From positions 565,501-629,500 of the forward strand of contig JAMPIV010011329.1 in NCBI GenBank assembly GCA_024509875.1: a stretch of DNA of 64,000 nt, read 5' to 3'. This DNA is from Oreohelix idahoensis. Lineage: Eukaryota; Mollusca; Gastropoda; Stylommatophora; Oreohelicidae. Positions 1 through 10,830 of this stretch are shown here, piece after piece. A program made the position numbers and the translations under genes. Within the stretch, counting starts at the first letter, position 1; every line of letters begins with the position of its first letter. The notes under the pieces were generated by a model. It was not told the origin of the DNA, did not search any database, and was given only the letters and a program-made list of their open reading frames with translations.

Positions 1-872
1 CCCAAAAGTAATCCAATCTAGGTGTTTTTTAAGGTGCCATCTAGGTTTTTGTTTTAAATTTAGAGAAGCAACACTGCTCTTCACGTTAGTAAAATAAAAC
101 TTCCTATCCTGCTGCCTCCATCACGATTGTTTCACGTCATCTTTATCCCTTGTATGTATGGCGCCAGTTCCCTTCTCCTCTCCATGTTATTTTTTTTTTT
201 TATGTCAACCTTTATCTCGGTGAGTCCAGAACAAAGACTTCCTGGTTTCCTCAATGTGTCTCCTATCCAACGCCATCATGTTTTCCGTAGTCTAGGCTAC
301 CTATTATTCCATTGTTGTTTGTCCGGTTATTTCCACCAGTTCCACATTGGTTCTTATTTTGCATTAGACTAGTTAGATGTCCATATATAAAGCGTAAGAC
401 TAGTTAGATGTCCATATATAAAGCGTAAGACTAGTTAGATGTCCATATATAAAGCGTAAGACTAGTTAGATGTCCATATATAAAGCGTAATACAATGACA
501 GCTCCTCGTGCCTTTTAATTTCTTAATTTAACATCATTGTCAGTTCCTCCAACTCCATCGATGCTTCTGTCGAGACATATTAGGTGGACGGGGAGACTTT
601 GAACGCAGATGAAATGGGACAAAAGTGATTATTCACATCTGGCTCCATAAAAATGTGTTATAACACAATAGCAGGTGCCAATGACATGATTTATTTTTCC
701 AAGAGTTATTTTTATTGAAGGTGAACACTGCCCCAAAAGACTGCGTGGTGCTCTCGGTGACGAGTCCTACAAGCTCAAGTGCTGGGACACGGCTTCATGT
801 CTCTGTTCAGACGGCGTCTTTCGGCAGGGCAGTAGCGGCGGTGGCTGTGCCACCACTCGGATGACCATAGAG
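1..872. other. Unclassified flank before the hAT remnant
   Basis: No gene is supported here. The only sizeable open frame (81 codons from 127) has no recognisable motif and low-complexity hydrophobic content, so I do not call it. The one clear structure is the 31-bp tandem repeat listed separately. The rest is single-copy sequence as far as this window shows. Confidence 0.4.
366..489. repeat. 31-bp tandem repeat, four copies
   Basis: Four head-to-tail copies of a 31-bp unit that contains CTAGTTAGATGTCC and CATATATAAAGCG. The copies are identical or nearly so, which suggests recent expansion. The unit length is not a multiple of three and the array has no sign of coding. Confidence 0.9.
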
Positions 873-2132
873 TAGGGTTCCCATTCGTCCCGTTTTTCCC
901 GGGACAGTCCCGTTTTTTTTTTTTTTTTGATAAAATGTCCCGGTGTCCCGAATTTATTCCAAATGTCCCGCTTTTTAAGGGTCCTTCCTGAAAAAAAAAT
1001 CTTTGGGTAACGGATGTTACTTTATCAATTTCCGGTTACAGTGGAAGTGTTACAGAAGTCAGATCTCCTTAAAAAGGTTATTGCTATATCAGCAGATAAT
1101 ACAAATACAAACTTTGGTGGAAAGAAGAGAAAGGGACAGAATAATCTGTACTTCAAAATGCAAGAAAACACTGTGAACAATTTAATTGGTATTGGTTGTC
1201 CTGCACATGTGATACATAATGCTGTGCAGACTGCTGCGGATTCCTACCTATTGGTCTTCAGTTAATAATTAACAAGATTTACCAGCATTTCCACATTTAT
1301 TTTGTACGAGTTGAGGAACTCAAATTATTTTGCGAATTCACCAATACAGAATATAAAACTGTTTTGGGTAACAGCAAGACAAGATTGCTCTCTCTCTTGC
1401 CTGCAGTCCAGAGAGTTATTGACATTTTCCCTGCATTGAAGTCATATTTCCTTTCCATTCACAAATGTCCTACCAGTCAGTGTTGAAAAGCAAGAGACAA
1501 CAGTAATTGAAGTGATAGATGAAGTAAACAAACTGGTGAAAAAATTAAACTACAGGAAGGCAGAAAAGTTTCTTACCACTACTGTGAGAAATCAGTTGTA
1601 AGAATTAGAAAAAGAAGGACACATAACAGTTGAAAAGTTTCAAAGCTATGCAGTAGATTTCTATGACACCTGCATTAAACATATTCAGGAGTGGTGTATA
1701 CCATTTCTTACGCCTCTTCAGTCTATAGATTCGATCAATTTGAAGGGAAAGGAGTCTGTGACTTGGAAGAACATCCAAGAAAGCTACATATTCATGAAGA
1801 CAGTGTCACCAAATTTTACTGTGAATGAAGAGGACTTATTTGATGAGTTTGCATGTGTGAAAAAATATTGTGAAAGCAAATTTGATGTGTGGAGTGAACT
1901 GAAGGATCAAAGTGTCAGTGAAAATGGTGTGAGATGTTCGCTCATTTTACAAAGCAGGATATAAATGCTGAGAACCTGAAATGCCTAGTTAGTTTTTGTT
2001 TGGCACTGCCAGGATCCAATGCAGCTGTTGAACGTGTTTTTTCATTAATAAATGCGCTTTGGACAGACGAAAAAAAACAGACTTAAAATTGAGACAGTGA
2101 AAGCTTTAACCATTATAAAGATCCATTTTACG
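873..2132 (+). pseudogene. Decayed hAT-superfamily transposase
   Basis: Remains of a cut-and-paste DNA transposase. Fragments on the plus strand in different frames read like the hAT catalytic domain: ISADNTNTNFGG then IGIGCPAHVIHNAVQTA (1080-1240), then a stretch around LLSLLPAVQRVIDIFPALKSYF (1390-1450). A C-terminal dimerisation motif, CLALPGSNAAVERVFSLI, lies near 2003-2055. At least three frameshifts or stops break it. The left edge (873) has a TAGGGTTCCCA terminus close to the CAGGG start usual for hAT, followed by repeated GTCCCG motifs like subterminal binding sites. Gypsy element A begins within the last transposase codons. A weak continuation may lie just after 10124. Confidence 0.75.
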
Positions 2133-2551
2133 CACAGTGTGATGAACACAGCTGTGGACTGGCAGTGCTCCGCTGGGGGCGGGTACATAATGTCAGTCGG
2201 GTATGAGACGTGTTCTCATACACATAACTTAACAACAGAGACTGCGAGGTCAGCAGGTCAGAGGTGAACGCAAGGGGCGTTCTGATTGGGGCAGTCAAGA
2301 AGAGAGCGGGGAGATTTGTGGTCATGATGGCGGACGTGAACTGTCGAGTGCAAGTCGATATTTATTTGTGACAACATAATGCACTTTGTTATCTGGGATT
2401 TTCATTAATGTGTTACACTTCACGGACTATGTATATTGTTGTATCTTTGTGGTGACAAGTATTTAAATACATAAGTCAGAGTTGGGAATACTGATAGTGT
2501 TGGTTATTCCTTGAATGTGTTTGACTCCACCCCCCTCTCTCTCTCTCGTGT
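2133..2551 (+). repeat. 5' LTR of element A
   Basis: About 419 bp repeated at 9706-10124. Both copies start with CACAGTGTGATGAACACAG and end in a CT-rich run followed by CGTGT. The 3' copy is preceded by TGT, which would give a normal TG start, whereas this copy has ACG there, so either the start has mutated or the true boundary is TGTGATG a few bases in. Direct matching stops at CGTGT; the real LTR end may be further right if the 3' copy is truncated. Confidence 0.8.
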
Positions 2552-4846
2552 GTAGTATTTCGAGGACTAAGGCATAGGTGTATTTAATACAAAATACTCT
2601 GTGTCAGCTGGGGAGCTCGTATTTCGGTCCTCAAGTTTGATTATCTTTTCATATGCTGATGAAAAATAGGAAGTGTAAATTTCCTACTGGTATGAGTTTC
2701 AGTGCAGCGCCAGGTCAGAAATCTATTTTGGATCACGTACATCGCAGACCTGTTTGTCATTCACGCAGTTGTCAGGTACTTTTTTGAATAGTGAGTCACG
2801 GGTCACGGATTAGCGATACACAGTGAAGGGTGGTATTTTTTTGCCACGAGTGATTTTCAGTTCACGAACGGTGTTGCAAGTTTAAAATTTTGGAGGTGTG
2901 ATAGAGGAGTATAAAGAATTATGTCTTTCATTAAGGATGTAGCGAGAGCGAAAATACAAGGCAGTATTTTTTATTAACAGTACGCTGCCACTTTACATGT
3001 GCTATAGCGTATAAGGACATTTGTGGCTCTTTGCAAGTTGAAGCGTCTGACTGGTCAAGAGTAGAGGCCGCTGCAGCGCCGTTTGAAAGCCAACAGTGGG
3101 ACAGTGTTGCCACTACACAGTGTTTACTGGCTCAGGAGACGACGTACCTGTAGAAATCAAGTGGTTGAGTCTTCTTGTGGAACGGTGTGCATGCCGAACA
3201 CGGGAACTGGTGCATTACAGTATCAATATTTTACACAGGGTCGTTACGGAGGTTGCCAGAAGCTGAACAGTACCAGATTTACGTTACGATCGTTGCCGTA
3301 TACAAAACATTGCAGTCCATCATCAAATTCTGTATTGAACTTTTTCTCACGTAGAAGACTGCACTACACCTTTGCAAACGGTGTTAACTTTCATGAACTC
3401 GTGAGATGTTATTGGAGTGGAGCCGACAAAACCTCGCTTTGTGCTGACGACGGGCTAGCATACTTTTGTGGTAGAACTTTGATGCGAGGGGACTGACTTT
3501 TTGCGTGACATCCCTGTGGTATTTCAGTGAAGACAAGGCACTATCTGGAGACAACCGTGGACTTTGTGCCTTACATGTTAGTGCTAGGACCACTCAGGGG
3601 TCATCCTAATGGACAATATTTGTAACTTTATGTAACTTTGTAACGTGTTGTTCGTTGTGGACCATTGGATCATTAGTGACTAGTGTGCTGTGGATATCAA
3701 CGTCATCATCAGGAACCCAGACCTTCGGAGATCATCAATTTAATTGATTTATAGTTAATTTTCCTAATGTAGTATTATTGTTATTATATATTATTTGACA
3801 CTTATTTTTCTTCTAGTACCTTTCTACTTTATAATACTATATAATTAGTAATCATTCTCCGGTGACCTCTTTTACATTTGGGTGGTGAATACGTCATCCA
3901 GCTGGTGTGGTGTTGCAACATACTACCTTTGGTCACTTCATTGTCTATTGTAGGTTTTTGTTGTGTCTTCGTAGAAGTATAATTTTGGTGTTATTTGGTT
4001 GTTGTGTGGGTTTAGGATTTTCTCTTTTGCATTGCGGTAAGAGATTGTGCTAAACTGTTCTTTAGGACTGTTGCTGGGTGAATTGTGTGCTGGAGCACGG
4101 GCACATAGAGTTGACCCTATTGGCTGCCCTGCATAATTCACGTTGCACATTTTAGTGTATTAGTGGTGCAGGTCTTGTTTGTTTGCACGGTGTCATATTT
4201 GTAATAGTGTCTCTTCGTCATGTTTAATTGGAGTATTCTCTTGTATTTTTCTTACTATCATGTACATACGTTAATTTCCCAAACTCTTGTTTTCATTTGT
4301 TAACAGCTACGGTTTGTAATTAGACATCTGCTGCTGTCTGAGTGTATTTTTTTCTTTTTCTTATTCCACCGTACTGTTGTGTTCGTTCGTATAGTAAGGT
4401 CATCTTAATCACCTTCATTAGGGTCAACATTGTTTGTATTTTTGTTTGTTTTGTCTTAGTGAAGTGTATCTCAATTTCAATTCCAATACCCATAGCAAAA
4501 GAGTAGGTTGGGTACTTTTGCTTGTGTAAACGTAGTTCTTTGTTTGGTTGAGAATCACATGTATGTTTATGCCATTAATTATATTGCAGTGAGGTTTGGT
4601 TACACTGTTTAAATATTAAGGGTGTCATGGGTACAGCAAGTTGTGCTGTTGAGTAACTTCACATAATAATACGGAATACACCCATTTGTTTGGTACAGTC
4701 AGTATTTCTGACTGAGTATTGCATATAATTTTGATTCATTTTCTAGTACAATATCTGATAATTTTCCAGTGAAGAATACTGAACGTTTTTTTTTTGTACA
4801 CTGAGTACTGCGTTAAGAAATTTTGATATTATTACATTACATAACG
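2552..4846 (+). other. Leader of element A, noncoding
   Basis: A 2.3-kb stretch between the 5' LTR and gag. The longest open frame (137 codons at 3083) shows no family motif and the sequence has many stops in all frames. It is long for a gypsy leader. I see no clear tRNA primer-binding site directly after 2551, which fits uncertainty about the LTR end. Confidence 0.5.
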
Positions 4847-5692
4847 ATGGCTAGCCTCTTAGAATTTGTTGATGCTGGTAAAGCGCTAGCATTAACAGGC
4901 CCTGCTCTACAGGAATGGGCAGAAAAAAAATGGAAAGAAAATCAGGATAGAATGGAACGGTGTGAGGAGAGAGAATTCCAGAAATTGAAGATAGAAGCAG
5001 AGAAAGAGATGAAGAAGATAGAAGCAGAGAAAGAGATGAAGAAGATAGAAGCAGAGAAAGAGTTGAAGAAAATTGAAGCTGACAGAGAAATAAATCTGAA
5101 GAAGCTAGATAATGAATCCAGGAAGCAGGATTCAGGTGGGAAAGAATTCTCACGTCCCTATAGACTACGGTTACCCAATTTTAATCAAGATTTGGACAGC
5201 ATGGACGTGTATTTAGAACGTTTTGAAGCAGAAGTTTTGGCGTGGAAGATAAAGAAGGAAGAATGGCCTGTTCTGCTGGGAAACTTGCTTTCAGGATCTG
5301 CGTTAGAAACTGTGTATAGCATCCCTATAGCCGACAGAGCAAATTATGACATAGTCAAGGAGAGGTTGTTAAGGAAATTTCGTCTAACGGCGGAAGGGTA
5401 TCGGGCTCGTTTCCGAGACGTGAGACCAAGCGTCAATCAAGATTTTGAGGATTTCATTGCAAAAATTACTCAGCTGCTAAATCGATGGATTGAGATGGAA
5501 GGTATTACTAGAGACTTCGATGGGCTTTTCGACCTTATGTTACGGGACAAAGTATTATCATCGTGTTCATCTGAGCTTATAGCGTTTTTCCAGGAACGCA
5601 AGCCCAAAAAACATCGGTATGATGTCAGAATTAGGACACCAATATGTCACTGCGCATCCAGGAAAGGTCATACACAGGGAAAGTATCACTGA
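4847..5692 (+). CDS. gag: Gag of element A
   Basis: Structural capsid-type protein. I choose the ATG at 4847 (MASLLEFV) over one eight codons upstream because the gag of element C starts in the same way. Residues 25-100 form a strongly charged coiled coil with three copies of a KKIEAEKE-type repeat. The rest resembles a retrotransposon capsid domain, with residues such as YDIVKERLLRKF and FEDFIAKITQLLNRW matching C. The last 25 or so codons are out of frame: an extra A in the run at 5607-5612 moves the reading, and the homologous gag continues in the pol frame (+1) with its QYVTAH stretch. Function is inferred from family; the frame change is seen directly. Confidence 0.85.
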   Translation: MASLLEFVDAGKALALTGPALQEWAEKKWKENQDRMERCEEREFQKLKIEAEKEMKKIEAEKEMKKIEAEKELKKIEADREINLKKLDNESRKQDSGGKEFSRPYRLRLPNFNQDLDSMDVYLERFEAEVLAWKIKKEEWPVLLGNLLSGSALETVYSIPIADRANYDIVKERLLRKFRLTAEGYRARFRDVRPSVNQDFEDFIAKITQLLNRWIEMEGITRDFDGLFDLMLRDKVLSSCSSELIAFFQERKPKKHRYDVRIRTPICHCASRKGHTQGKYH

Positions 5693-8600
5693 GACTTTTT
5701 CAGCGAGTATAGGAAAGATTACTAGAAAACCTTACAATCAACATAGATCAAAGAGTGCCGATAGATTTGGCCCCAGAAGATTTAATTATGATAGACCCTA
5801 CTTTCGGGGAGACAGATCTCCTGCACGGTATGACAATTATCGGGACCTTAGATCACCGAGGAAGAAATGTAACTATCAGTCTGATAGAAATCAATACAGA
5901 TATACTGGAGACAGACATGATAGGTACCCGCGAAATCAGATCCAGATGGAGGCGCCAAACGAGCAGGAACAAAGACGATTTCGCAAAAGCTCACCTTACC
6001 AAAGAAACAAATCCTTTGAGAAAAAGGAGTCAGACCGAGTAGACAAACATTCTCCAAACAACAGTCCAAAAAAGGATAGCAATACTCAGCTACACTGTAG
6101 TCTCTGTAAGGGAATAGGACATTTGGCAAAGGTCTGTGCTAATAATTCAGAACGAGCTAATTCGGCTTGCATATTAGAAACCTTTAACAATGAGAATTGC
6201 GAAGGGTGTAGGCCATTATTTGAACCAGACGGTAAGCCTATGCTTATCTGTGGTCACACTCTGCCTTGTCTCTCTTCTCTTCAAGAAAATGGTCATTTGG
6301 AATTGCATCCAGGATTTGTGCAAAAACAGGAGGTGTCTGTGTTGAGAGACACGGGATGCACAACTATAGGTGTGCGTAGATCCTGCATTGACGACTCATG
6401 CTTGATAGGTAAGACAGCAAGATGCGTCACTTTCGGGGGTAACATTGAATATTACCCTCTTGCCATTATTGAGGTGGACACTCCCTTCATATCTGGTAGA
6501 GTACAGGCCTGTGTACTCGAAGCACCGATAGCGGATTTGATTGTGGGTAATGTGCAAGGTGTGCAGGAATGTACGCAGATGGACATCAAGAAATGGAGGG
6601 ACAATCGTGTGCTTATGGCCAATGCGGTGATTACGAGGGCGCAGTCAAAGGCAGATGACGCATTAGAAGCGACGCATCATGAAGCTAAGACATCGGAATT
6701 GGTCAAAGGGAGTCAGGATACACAGGTGTCGGACTTTATCCAGCACCAACGGTCGGACGGATCATTGCGTAAATTTTACAATTTTGCCGAGAAAGGTGAT
6801 GTAAAGTGCACGAAGTTGGCCAGACATTGGTTCGAGCTCAAGAATAATATTCTCACTAGATGTTTCGTTAAGGGAGTACAAACTCAGCGCCAAGTGGTGG
6901 TACCATGTAGTTTTAGAGCAAAAGTGTTAGAGGTTGCACATGACTCCCCTTTCGCGGGACATATGGGTGTGGCTCGAACGCGCCAGAGGGTGCTGTCACA
7001 ATTTTACTGGCCATTGTTTAGCAAGGACATTAAACTATATTGTAGGTCCTGTAAGATATGCCAACAGATGAGGCATAAAGGCAGAACTCCCAAAGCTCCA
7101 GTGCAGGTTACGGACTTGTCAGTCCGACCGTTCCAGAAAGTAGCGATTGATATTGTAGGCCCCCTCTCGGTCACTTCAGACAAGGGATATCGTTTTATTT
7201 TAACGATGGTAGATTTATGCACCAGGTGGCCGGAGGCGGTGCCGATGAAGAATATTACTTCACAAGCAGTCGCAGAGGCTTTGCAGATGCTGTTTTGCAG
7301 GTTTGGTTTTCCGGAAGAAATATTATCGGATAGGGGCCGTCAGTTCATTTCTAAGGAGATGTCAGAAATCACTGGGCTGTTGGGTATTGCCCAAACATTC
7401 ACGAGTCCATATCACCCTCAGTCAAACGGAGTTTGCGAGCGTTTTAACGGTGCATTAAAACACATGCTGGCAAAAGTGACCGCAGAATCTCCGCAAGAAT
7501 GGGATAGGTTACTCCCAGCGGTCCTTTTTGCCTATAGGGAGGCTCCCCAAGAGAGTACAGGATTTTCTCCTTTCGAATTACTGTATGGGGCAAACCCGAG
7601 GGGGCCGATGCACATACTGAAGGATTTATTAACTGGAAAATGTGCAAATAGCACCTCAGTTACGAGTTATGAGTATGTAGTCAGCCTCAGAGAACGTATT
7701 GTAAAATCTTGTTTGGTGGCACGTGATTGCTTGGCGGGATCGTTAGCACGGTATCGGAAATACGCAAATCGGAACACCAAATTAGTATCTCTGATTCCAG
7801 GTGAGGAAGTTTGGCTTCTTTTACCAGCTAAAGAGGATCGCTTGAGTATTACGTGGCAAGGACCATTCAAGGTGGTTAAAAAATTGACAGATGTCGATTA
7901 CCTAATTTTGGTCCGAAATAAGGAGAAGGTATTTCATGTCAACATGCTGAGACCATATATAGAACGACCTGAGGCATTGAAAGCAGTCACAAGGGCAGCA
8001 CAGACTGAAGCAACAGTGGCATGTACGGCAGTCATTGATGACACGGGAGACGAAAAAGGTGAAGGGAATATCCAGTTATCCCTCGTACCCCTGGTTCCTT
8101 CAGAGTCATGGAATATGGTGCGGATCAGTGATGACCTAACAGTAGAACAAAAGTCGGAAGTACAAAAGATATTAGCGGAGTTTAAGGATGTCCTCACAGA
8201 TCTGCCAGGACGAACAGACCTAATTTGTCATGATATCACTCTGACATGCGATCAGCCTATTAGGGTAAAACCGTATCCATTGCCCATGCATTTCAAATCG
8301 GCTGTCGAGAGAGAAATTGATGACATGCAACGACTGGGTATCATTTCTCCATCTGATTCACCATATTCTTTTCCAATGGTTGTGGTTCGCAAGAAGAACG
8401 GATCTCTTCGTATATGTATTGACTTTCGGAGATTGAACAGCATCACCGTCGTTGACGCTGAACCAATACCTAATCAGGAAGATCTGTTAACACAACTTAC
8501 CCACGCTACATATTTCAGCAAACTCGATCTGTCTAGAGGCTATTGGCAGGTACCCCTCGTGGAGGCTGCGAAACCTCTAACAGCGTTTAGCACCCCCAAA

Positions 8601-9506
8601 GGATTATTTCAGTTCAATGTCATGTGCTTTGGCTTAGTGAACGCGCCAGCCACATTTGTGAGGATGATGAGAAGGTTGTTAGGACATCGATCTGATATTA
8701 TTACTTATATCGACGATATATGTTTGTTTCATGAGTCATGGGAGGATCACATGATTGGGTTGTCTTCCCTATTACAGTGTCTAAGAGAGCATAATTTAAC
8801 GGCACGGCCGAGTAAAGTTTGCATAGGTTTTAAAGAGTTAAATTTCTTAGGACATACTGTAGGTCATAATCACCTGAAACCTGAAGATGAGACAGTTACA
8901 AAAATTTTACAGTTGCAGAAACCCAAAAAAAAAAAGCAAGTGAAAAGTCTAATTGGACTTGTGAATTTTTATCACAAGTTCATCCCTCAGTTCTCTTCCA
9001 TTGCAGCTACACTTACCTCGCTAACGAGTAATGGGATGCCAAATAGGGTCGTGTGGACACAAGATTGCGAGATAGCCTTATCCAAAATCAAGAGGGTGTT
9101 CTCTAGGAAACCCATCTTACTGTTGCCAGATTTACGCAAACCCTTTGTTTTGCGGACAGACGCATCTTCTGTAGGAATTGGTGCTTGTTTAATGCAAGAC
9201 CACCAGAGTACCTTACATCCAGTGATGTATGTGAGTCGTAAGCTGTTGCCGGCTGAGACCAGGTACTCTACGATTGAAAGGGAGTGCTTGGCAATTGTGT
9301 GGGCAGTTTCAAAGTTGTCCCGATATTTGATAGGTTCACATTTTGTATTACAGACAGACCATCGACCACTCTCATTTTTACAGTCGTCAAAATCGACAAG
9401 CTCAAAATTAACTCGTTGGGCTCTCTTACTACAACAGTACAAGTTTACTGTTTTACCTCTAGAGGGTAAGCTTAACGTGGTAGCTGACACTCTGTCTCGT
9501 TTGTAG
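5619..9506 (+). CDS. pol: Pol polyprotein of element A (ZnF-PR-INT-RT-RH)
   Basis: 1295 codons with no stop. Zinc knuckle C160-x2-C163-x4-H168-x4-C173 follows a basic nucleocapsid. Protease has RDTG with the catalytic Asp at 244. The integrase zinc site is H441, H448, C478, C481; the catalytic triad is D511, D571, E607 (DD35E) and the GPF motif is near 748-750. RT follows, with YIDD at 1030-1033. RNase H has D1181, E1222 and D1247. All catalytic residues I can place are present, so the enzymes look functional. The first 30 or so residues are really the end of gag read in this frame. The mature product would normally be cut by its own protease and act in virus-like particles and then the nucleus. 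Confidence 0.93.
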   Translation: MMSELGHQYVTAHPGKVIHRESITETFSASIGKITRKPYNQHRSKSADRFGPRRFNYDRPYFRGDRSPARYDNYRDLRSPRKKCNYQSDRNQYRYTGDRHDRYPRNQIQMEAPNEQEQRRFRKSSPYQRNKSFEKKESDRVDKHSPNNSPKKDSNTQLHCSLCKGIGHLAKVCANNSERANSACILETFNNENCEGCRPLFEPDGKPMLICGHTLPCLSSLQENGHLELHPGFVQKQEVSVLRDTGCTTIGVRRSCIDDSCLIGKTARCVTFGGNIEYYPLAIIEVDTPFISGRVQACVLEAPIADLIVGNVQGVQECTQMDIKKWRDNRVLMANAVITRAQSKADDALEATHHEAKTSELVKGSQDTQVSDFIQHQRSDGSLRKFYNFAEKGDVKCTKLARHWFELKNNILTRCFVKGVQTQRQVVVPCSFRAKVLEVAHDSPFAGHMGVARTRQRVLSQFYWPLFSKDIKLYCRSCKICQQMRHKGRTPKAPVQVTDLSVRPFQKVAIDIVGPLSVTSDKGYRFILTMVDLCTRWPEAVPMKNITSQAVAEALQMLFCRFGFPEEILSDRGRQFISKEMSEITGLLGIAQTFTSPYHPQSNGVCERFNGALKHMLAKVTAESPQEWDRLLPAVLFAYREAPQESTGFSPFELLYGANPRGPMHILKDLLTGKCANSTSVTSYEYVVSLRERIVKSCLVARDCLAGSLARYRKYANRNTKLVSLIPGEEVWLLLPAKEDRLSITWQGPFKVVKKLTDVDYLILVRNKEKVFHVNMLRPYIERPEALKAVTRAAQTEATVACTAVIDDTGDEKGEGNIQLSLVPLVPSESWNMVRISDDLTVEQKSEVQKILAEFKDVLTDLPGRTDLICHDITLTCDQPIRVKPYPLPMHFKSAVEREIDDMQRLGIISPSDSPYSFPMVVVRKKNGSLRICIDFRRLNSITVVDAEPIPNQEDLLTQLTHATYFSKLDLSRGYWQVPLVEAAKPLTAFSTPKGLFQFNVMCFGLVNAPATFVRMMRRLLGHRSDIITYIDDICLFHESWEDHMIGLSSLLQCLREHNLTARPSKVCIGFKELNFLGHTVGHNHLKPEDETVTKILQLQKPKKKKQVKSLIGLVNFYHKFIPQFSSIAATLTSLTSNGMPNRVVWTQDCEIALSKIKRVFSRKPILLLPDLRKPFVLRTDASSVGIGACLMQDHQSTLHPVMYVSRKLLPAETRYSTIERECLAIVWAVSKLSRYLIGSHFVLQTDHRPLSFLQSSKSTSSKLTRWALLLQQYKFTVLPLEGKLNVVADTLSRL

Positions 9507-9686
9507 AATGCTTGTTTATTTCTTAGTTTTCCCCCACATGATGTTTAATTGAGTATGCAAGATGTGTGAAGACAAAAAGGAAATGAATGTATACTTGGCT
9601 CAAAAGCCGGATGTTTGGTGTTTGGAGTGCGTCCAGCCGCCCTCCAGAGAGAGAAAAAAAAAAAAAAAAACTTCGTTTTTTTCCCC

Positions 9687-9703
9687 AGGGGGGGAGAGTA
9701 GAT
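9687..9703 (+). promoter_or_regulatory. Polypurine tract of element A
   Basis: A G-rich run (AGGGGGGGGAGAG) sits directly before the 3' LTR, the expected position for priming plus-strand DNA synthesis. A poly(A) run followed by poly(T) lies just upstream (9655-9683). Confidence 0.7.
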
Positions 9704-9705
9704 GT

Positions 9706-10124
9706 CACAGTGTGATGAACACAGCTGTGGACTGGCAGTGCTCCGCTGGGGGCGGGTACATAATGTCAGTCGGGTATGAGACGTGTTCTCATACACATAA
9801 CTTAACAACAGAGACTGCGAGGTCAGCAGGTCAGAGGTGAACGCAAGGGGCGTTCTGATTGGGGCAGTCAAGAGAGGAGCGGGGAGATTTGTGGTCATGA
9901 TGGCGGACGTGAACTGTCGAGTGCAAGTCGATATTTATTTGTGACAACATAATGCACTTTGTTATCTGGGATTTTCATTAATGTGTTACACTTCACGGAC
10001 TATGTATATTGTTGCATCTTTGTGGTGACAAGTATTTAAATACATAAGTCAGAGTTGGGAATACTGATAGTGTTGGTTATTCCTTGAATGTGTTTGACTC
10101 CACCCCTCTCTCTCTCTCTCGTGT
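9706..10124 (+). repeat. 3' LTR of element A
   Basis: Near-identical copy of 2133-2551. Differences seen by eye are a two-base change near 9870, TGTATC versus TGCATC, and the length of the CT run. If the three bases before it are included, the start reads TGTCACAG. Sequence after CGTGT is unlike that after the 5' copy. Confidence 0.8.
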
Positions 10125-10497
10125 TAAAAAAAATTTCTCATTTTTATAAGGTTATTTCAAAAAAAAAAAAAATCCCTTCATCAATTATAAAACACATAAA
10201 CATCCCTCATAATTTTTCGAAAAATTTGGAATTCTTTTGTTTAATGAGTACAGTAATTGACATAACAGCTGTGACACTAAGCTATCATGTTAAATAAGTA
10301 AAATGTGACGAAACCCACGGATGTATTTTTCACGTTTTAACATTTAGGATGTATGTGGGGAGGGGGTGTCAGGAGAAATGGGACGGACTGTCCCATTTTA
10401 CACCAGTATCTTAGGTACATTGTTACCGAAAGTGATATTTCCGAATCCACTTGACACTGGATTATTTTAAAATTTCCACTACCTACAAGTGTTAGAA
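10125..10497. other. Possible tail of the hAT remnant, otherwise unclassified
   Basis: The first codons after the 3' LTR can be read as ISHFYKVI, faintly like the end of a hAT transposase, so this may be the right half of the gene split by element A. The resemblance is weak. A short inverted stretch, ATGGGACggactGTCCCAT, lies near 10380. Nothing else is recognised. Confidence 0.3.
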
Positions 10498-10740
10498 TAT
10501 ACACGCGGAAGCACTGGCTTCCTGGCTCGGTGGTCCATGGTTCGATCCCCAGTTGAGGTGGGATATTTTAGACCGCAAACGGCTCCGGCTCGACCGAGCC
10601 TCATGAACTGGGTACCAGAACAACTCTGGGAAGGTTAAGGCTGCCGGCGTGATGCTGACCACATCACCCCTAGTGTGCCGATGGTCAAGAAAATACGGGC
10701 CTAACACCGTATTCCCAATATGCCTCAATAGGGGTGTAAC
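10498..10740 (+). repeat. tRNA-derived SINE-like repeat
   Basis: A B-box-like GGTTCGATCCCC near 10540 is followed by a GC-rich body that includes GCCGGCGTGATGCTGACC, a composition unlike the AT-rich surroundings and typical of an animal SINE with a conserved central domain. The A box is not clear and the termini are uncertain. No protein is encoded. Confidence 0.55.
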
Positions 10741-10830
10741 AGGATCCTTTACCTCTTTACTTTACACAGGACACTTTATCAATTAATGTTGATATTGGAT
10801 TACATATTCGATATATTGTTTACTTTTCAG

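Larger units (their letters stand above)
2133..10124 (+). mobile_element. Ty3/gypsy LTR retrotransposon A, Gmr1-like domain order, nearly intact
   Basis: About 8 kb, with direct repeats at the ends, a long leader, a gag ORF and a 1295-codon pol ORF. The pol order is zinc knuckle, protease, integrase, reverse transcriptase, RNase H. Integrase before RT is the Ty1/copia order, but the RT and the integrase GPY/F module are gypsy-like; this combination is known from the Gmr1 group. A purine tract lies just before the 3' LTR. The two LTRs differ at only about four places in roughly 415 bp by eye, so the insertion is young. It sits inside the hAT remnant. The exact termini and the target-site duplication could not be settled. 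Confidence 0.9.
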
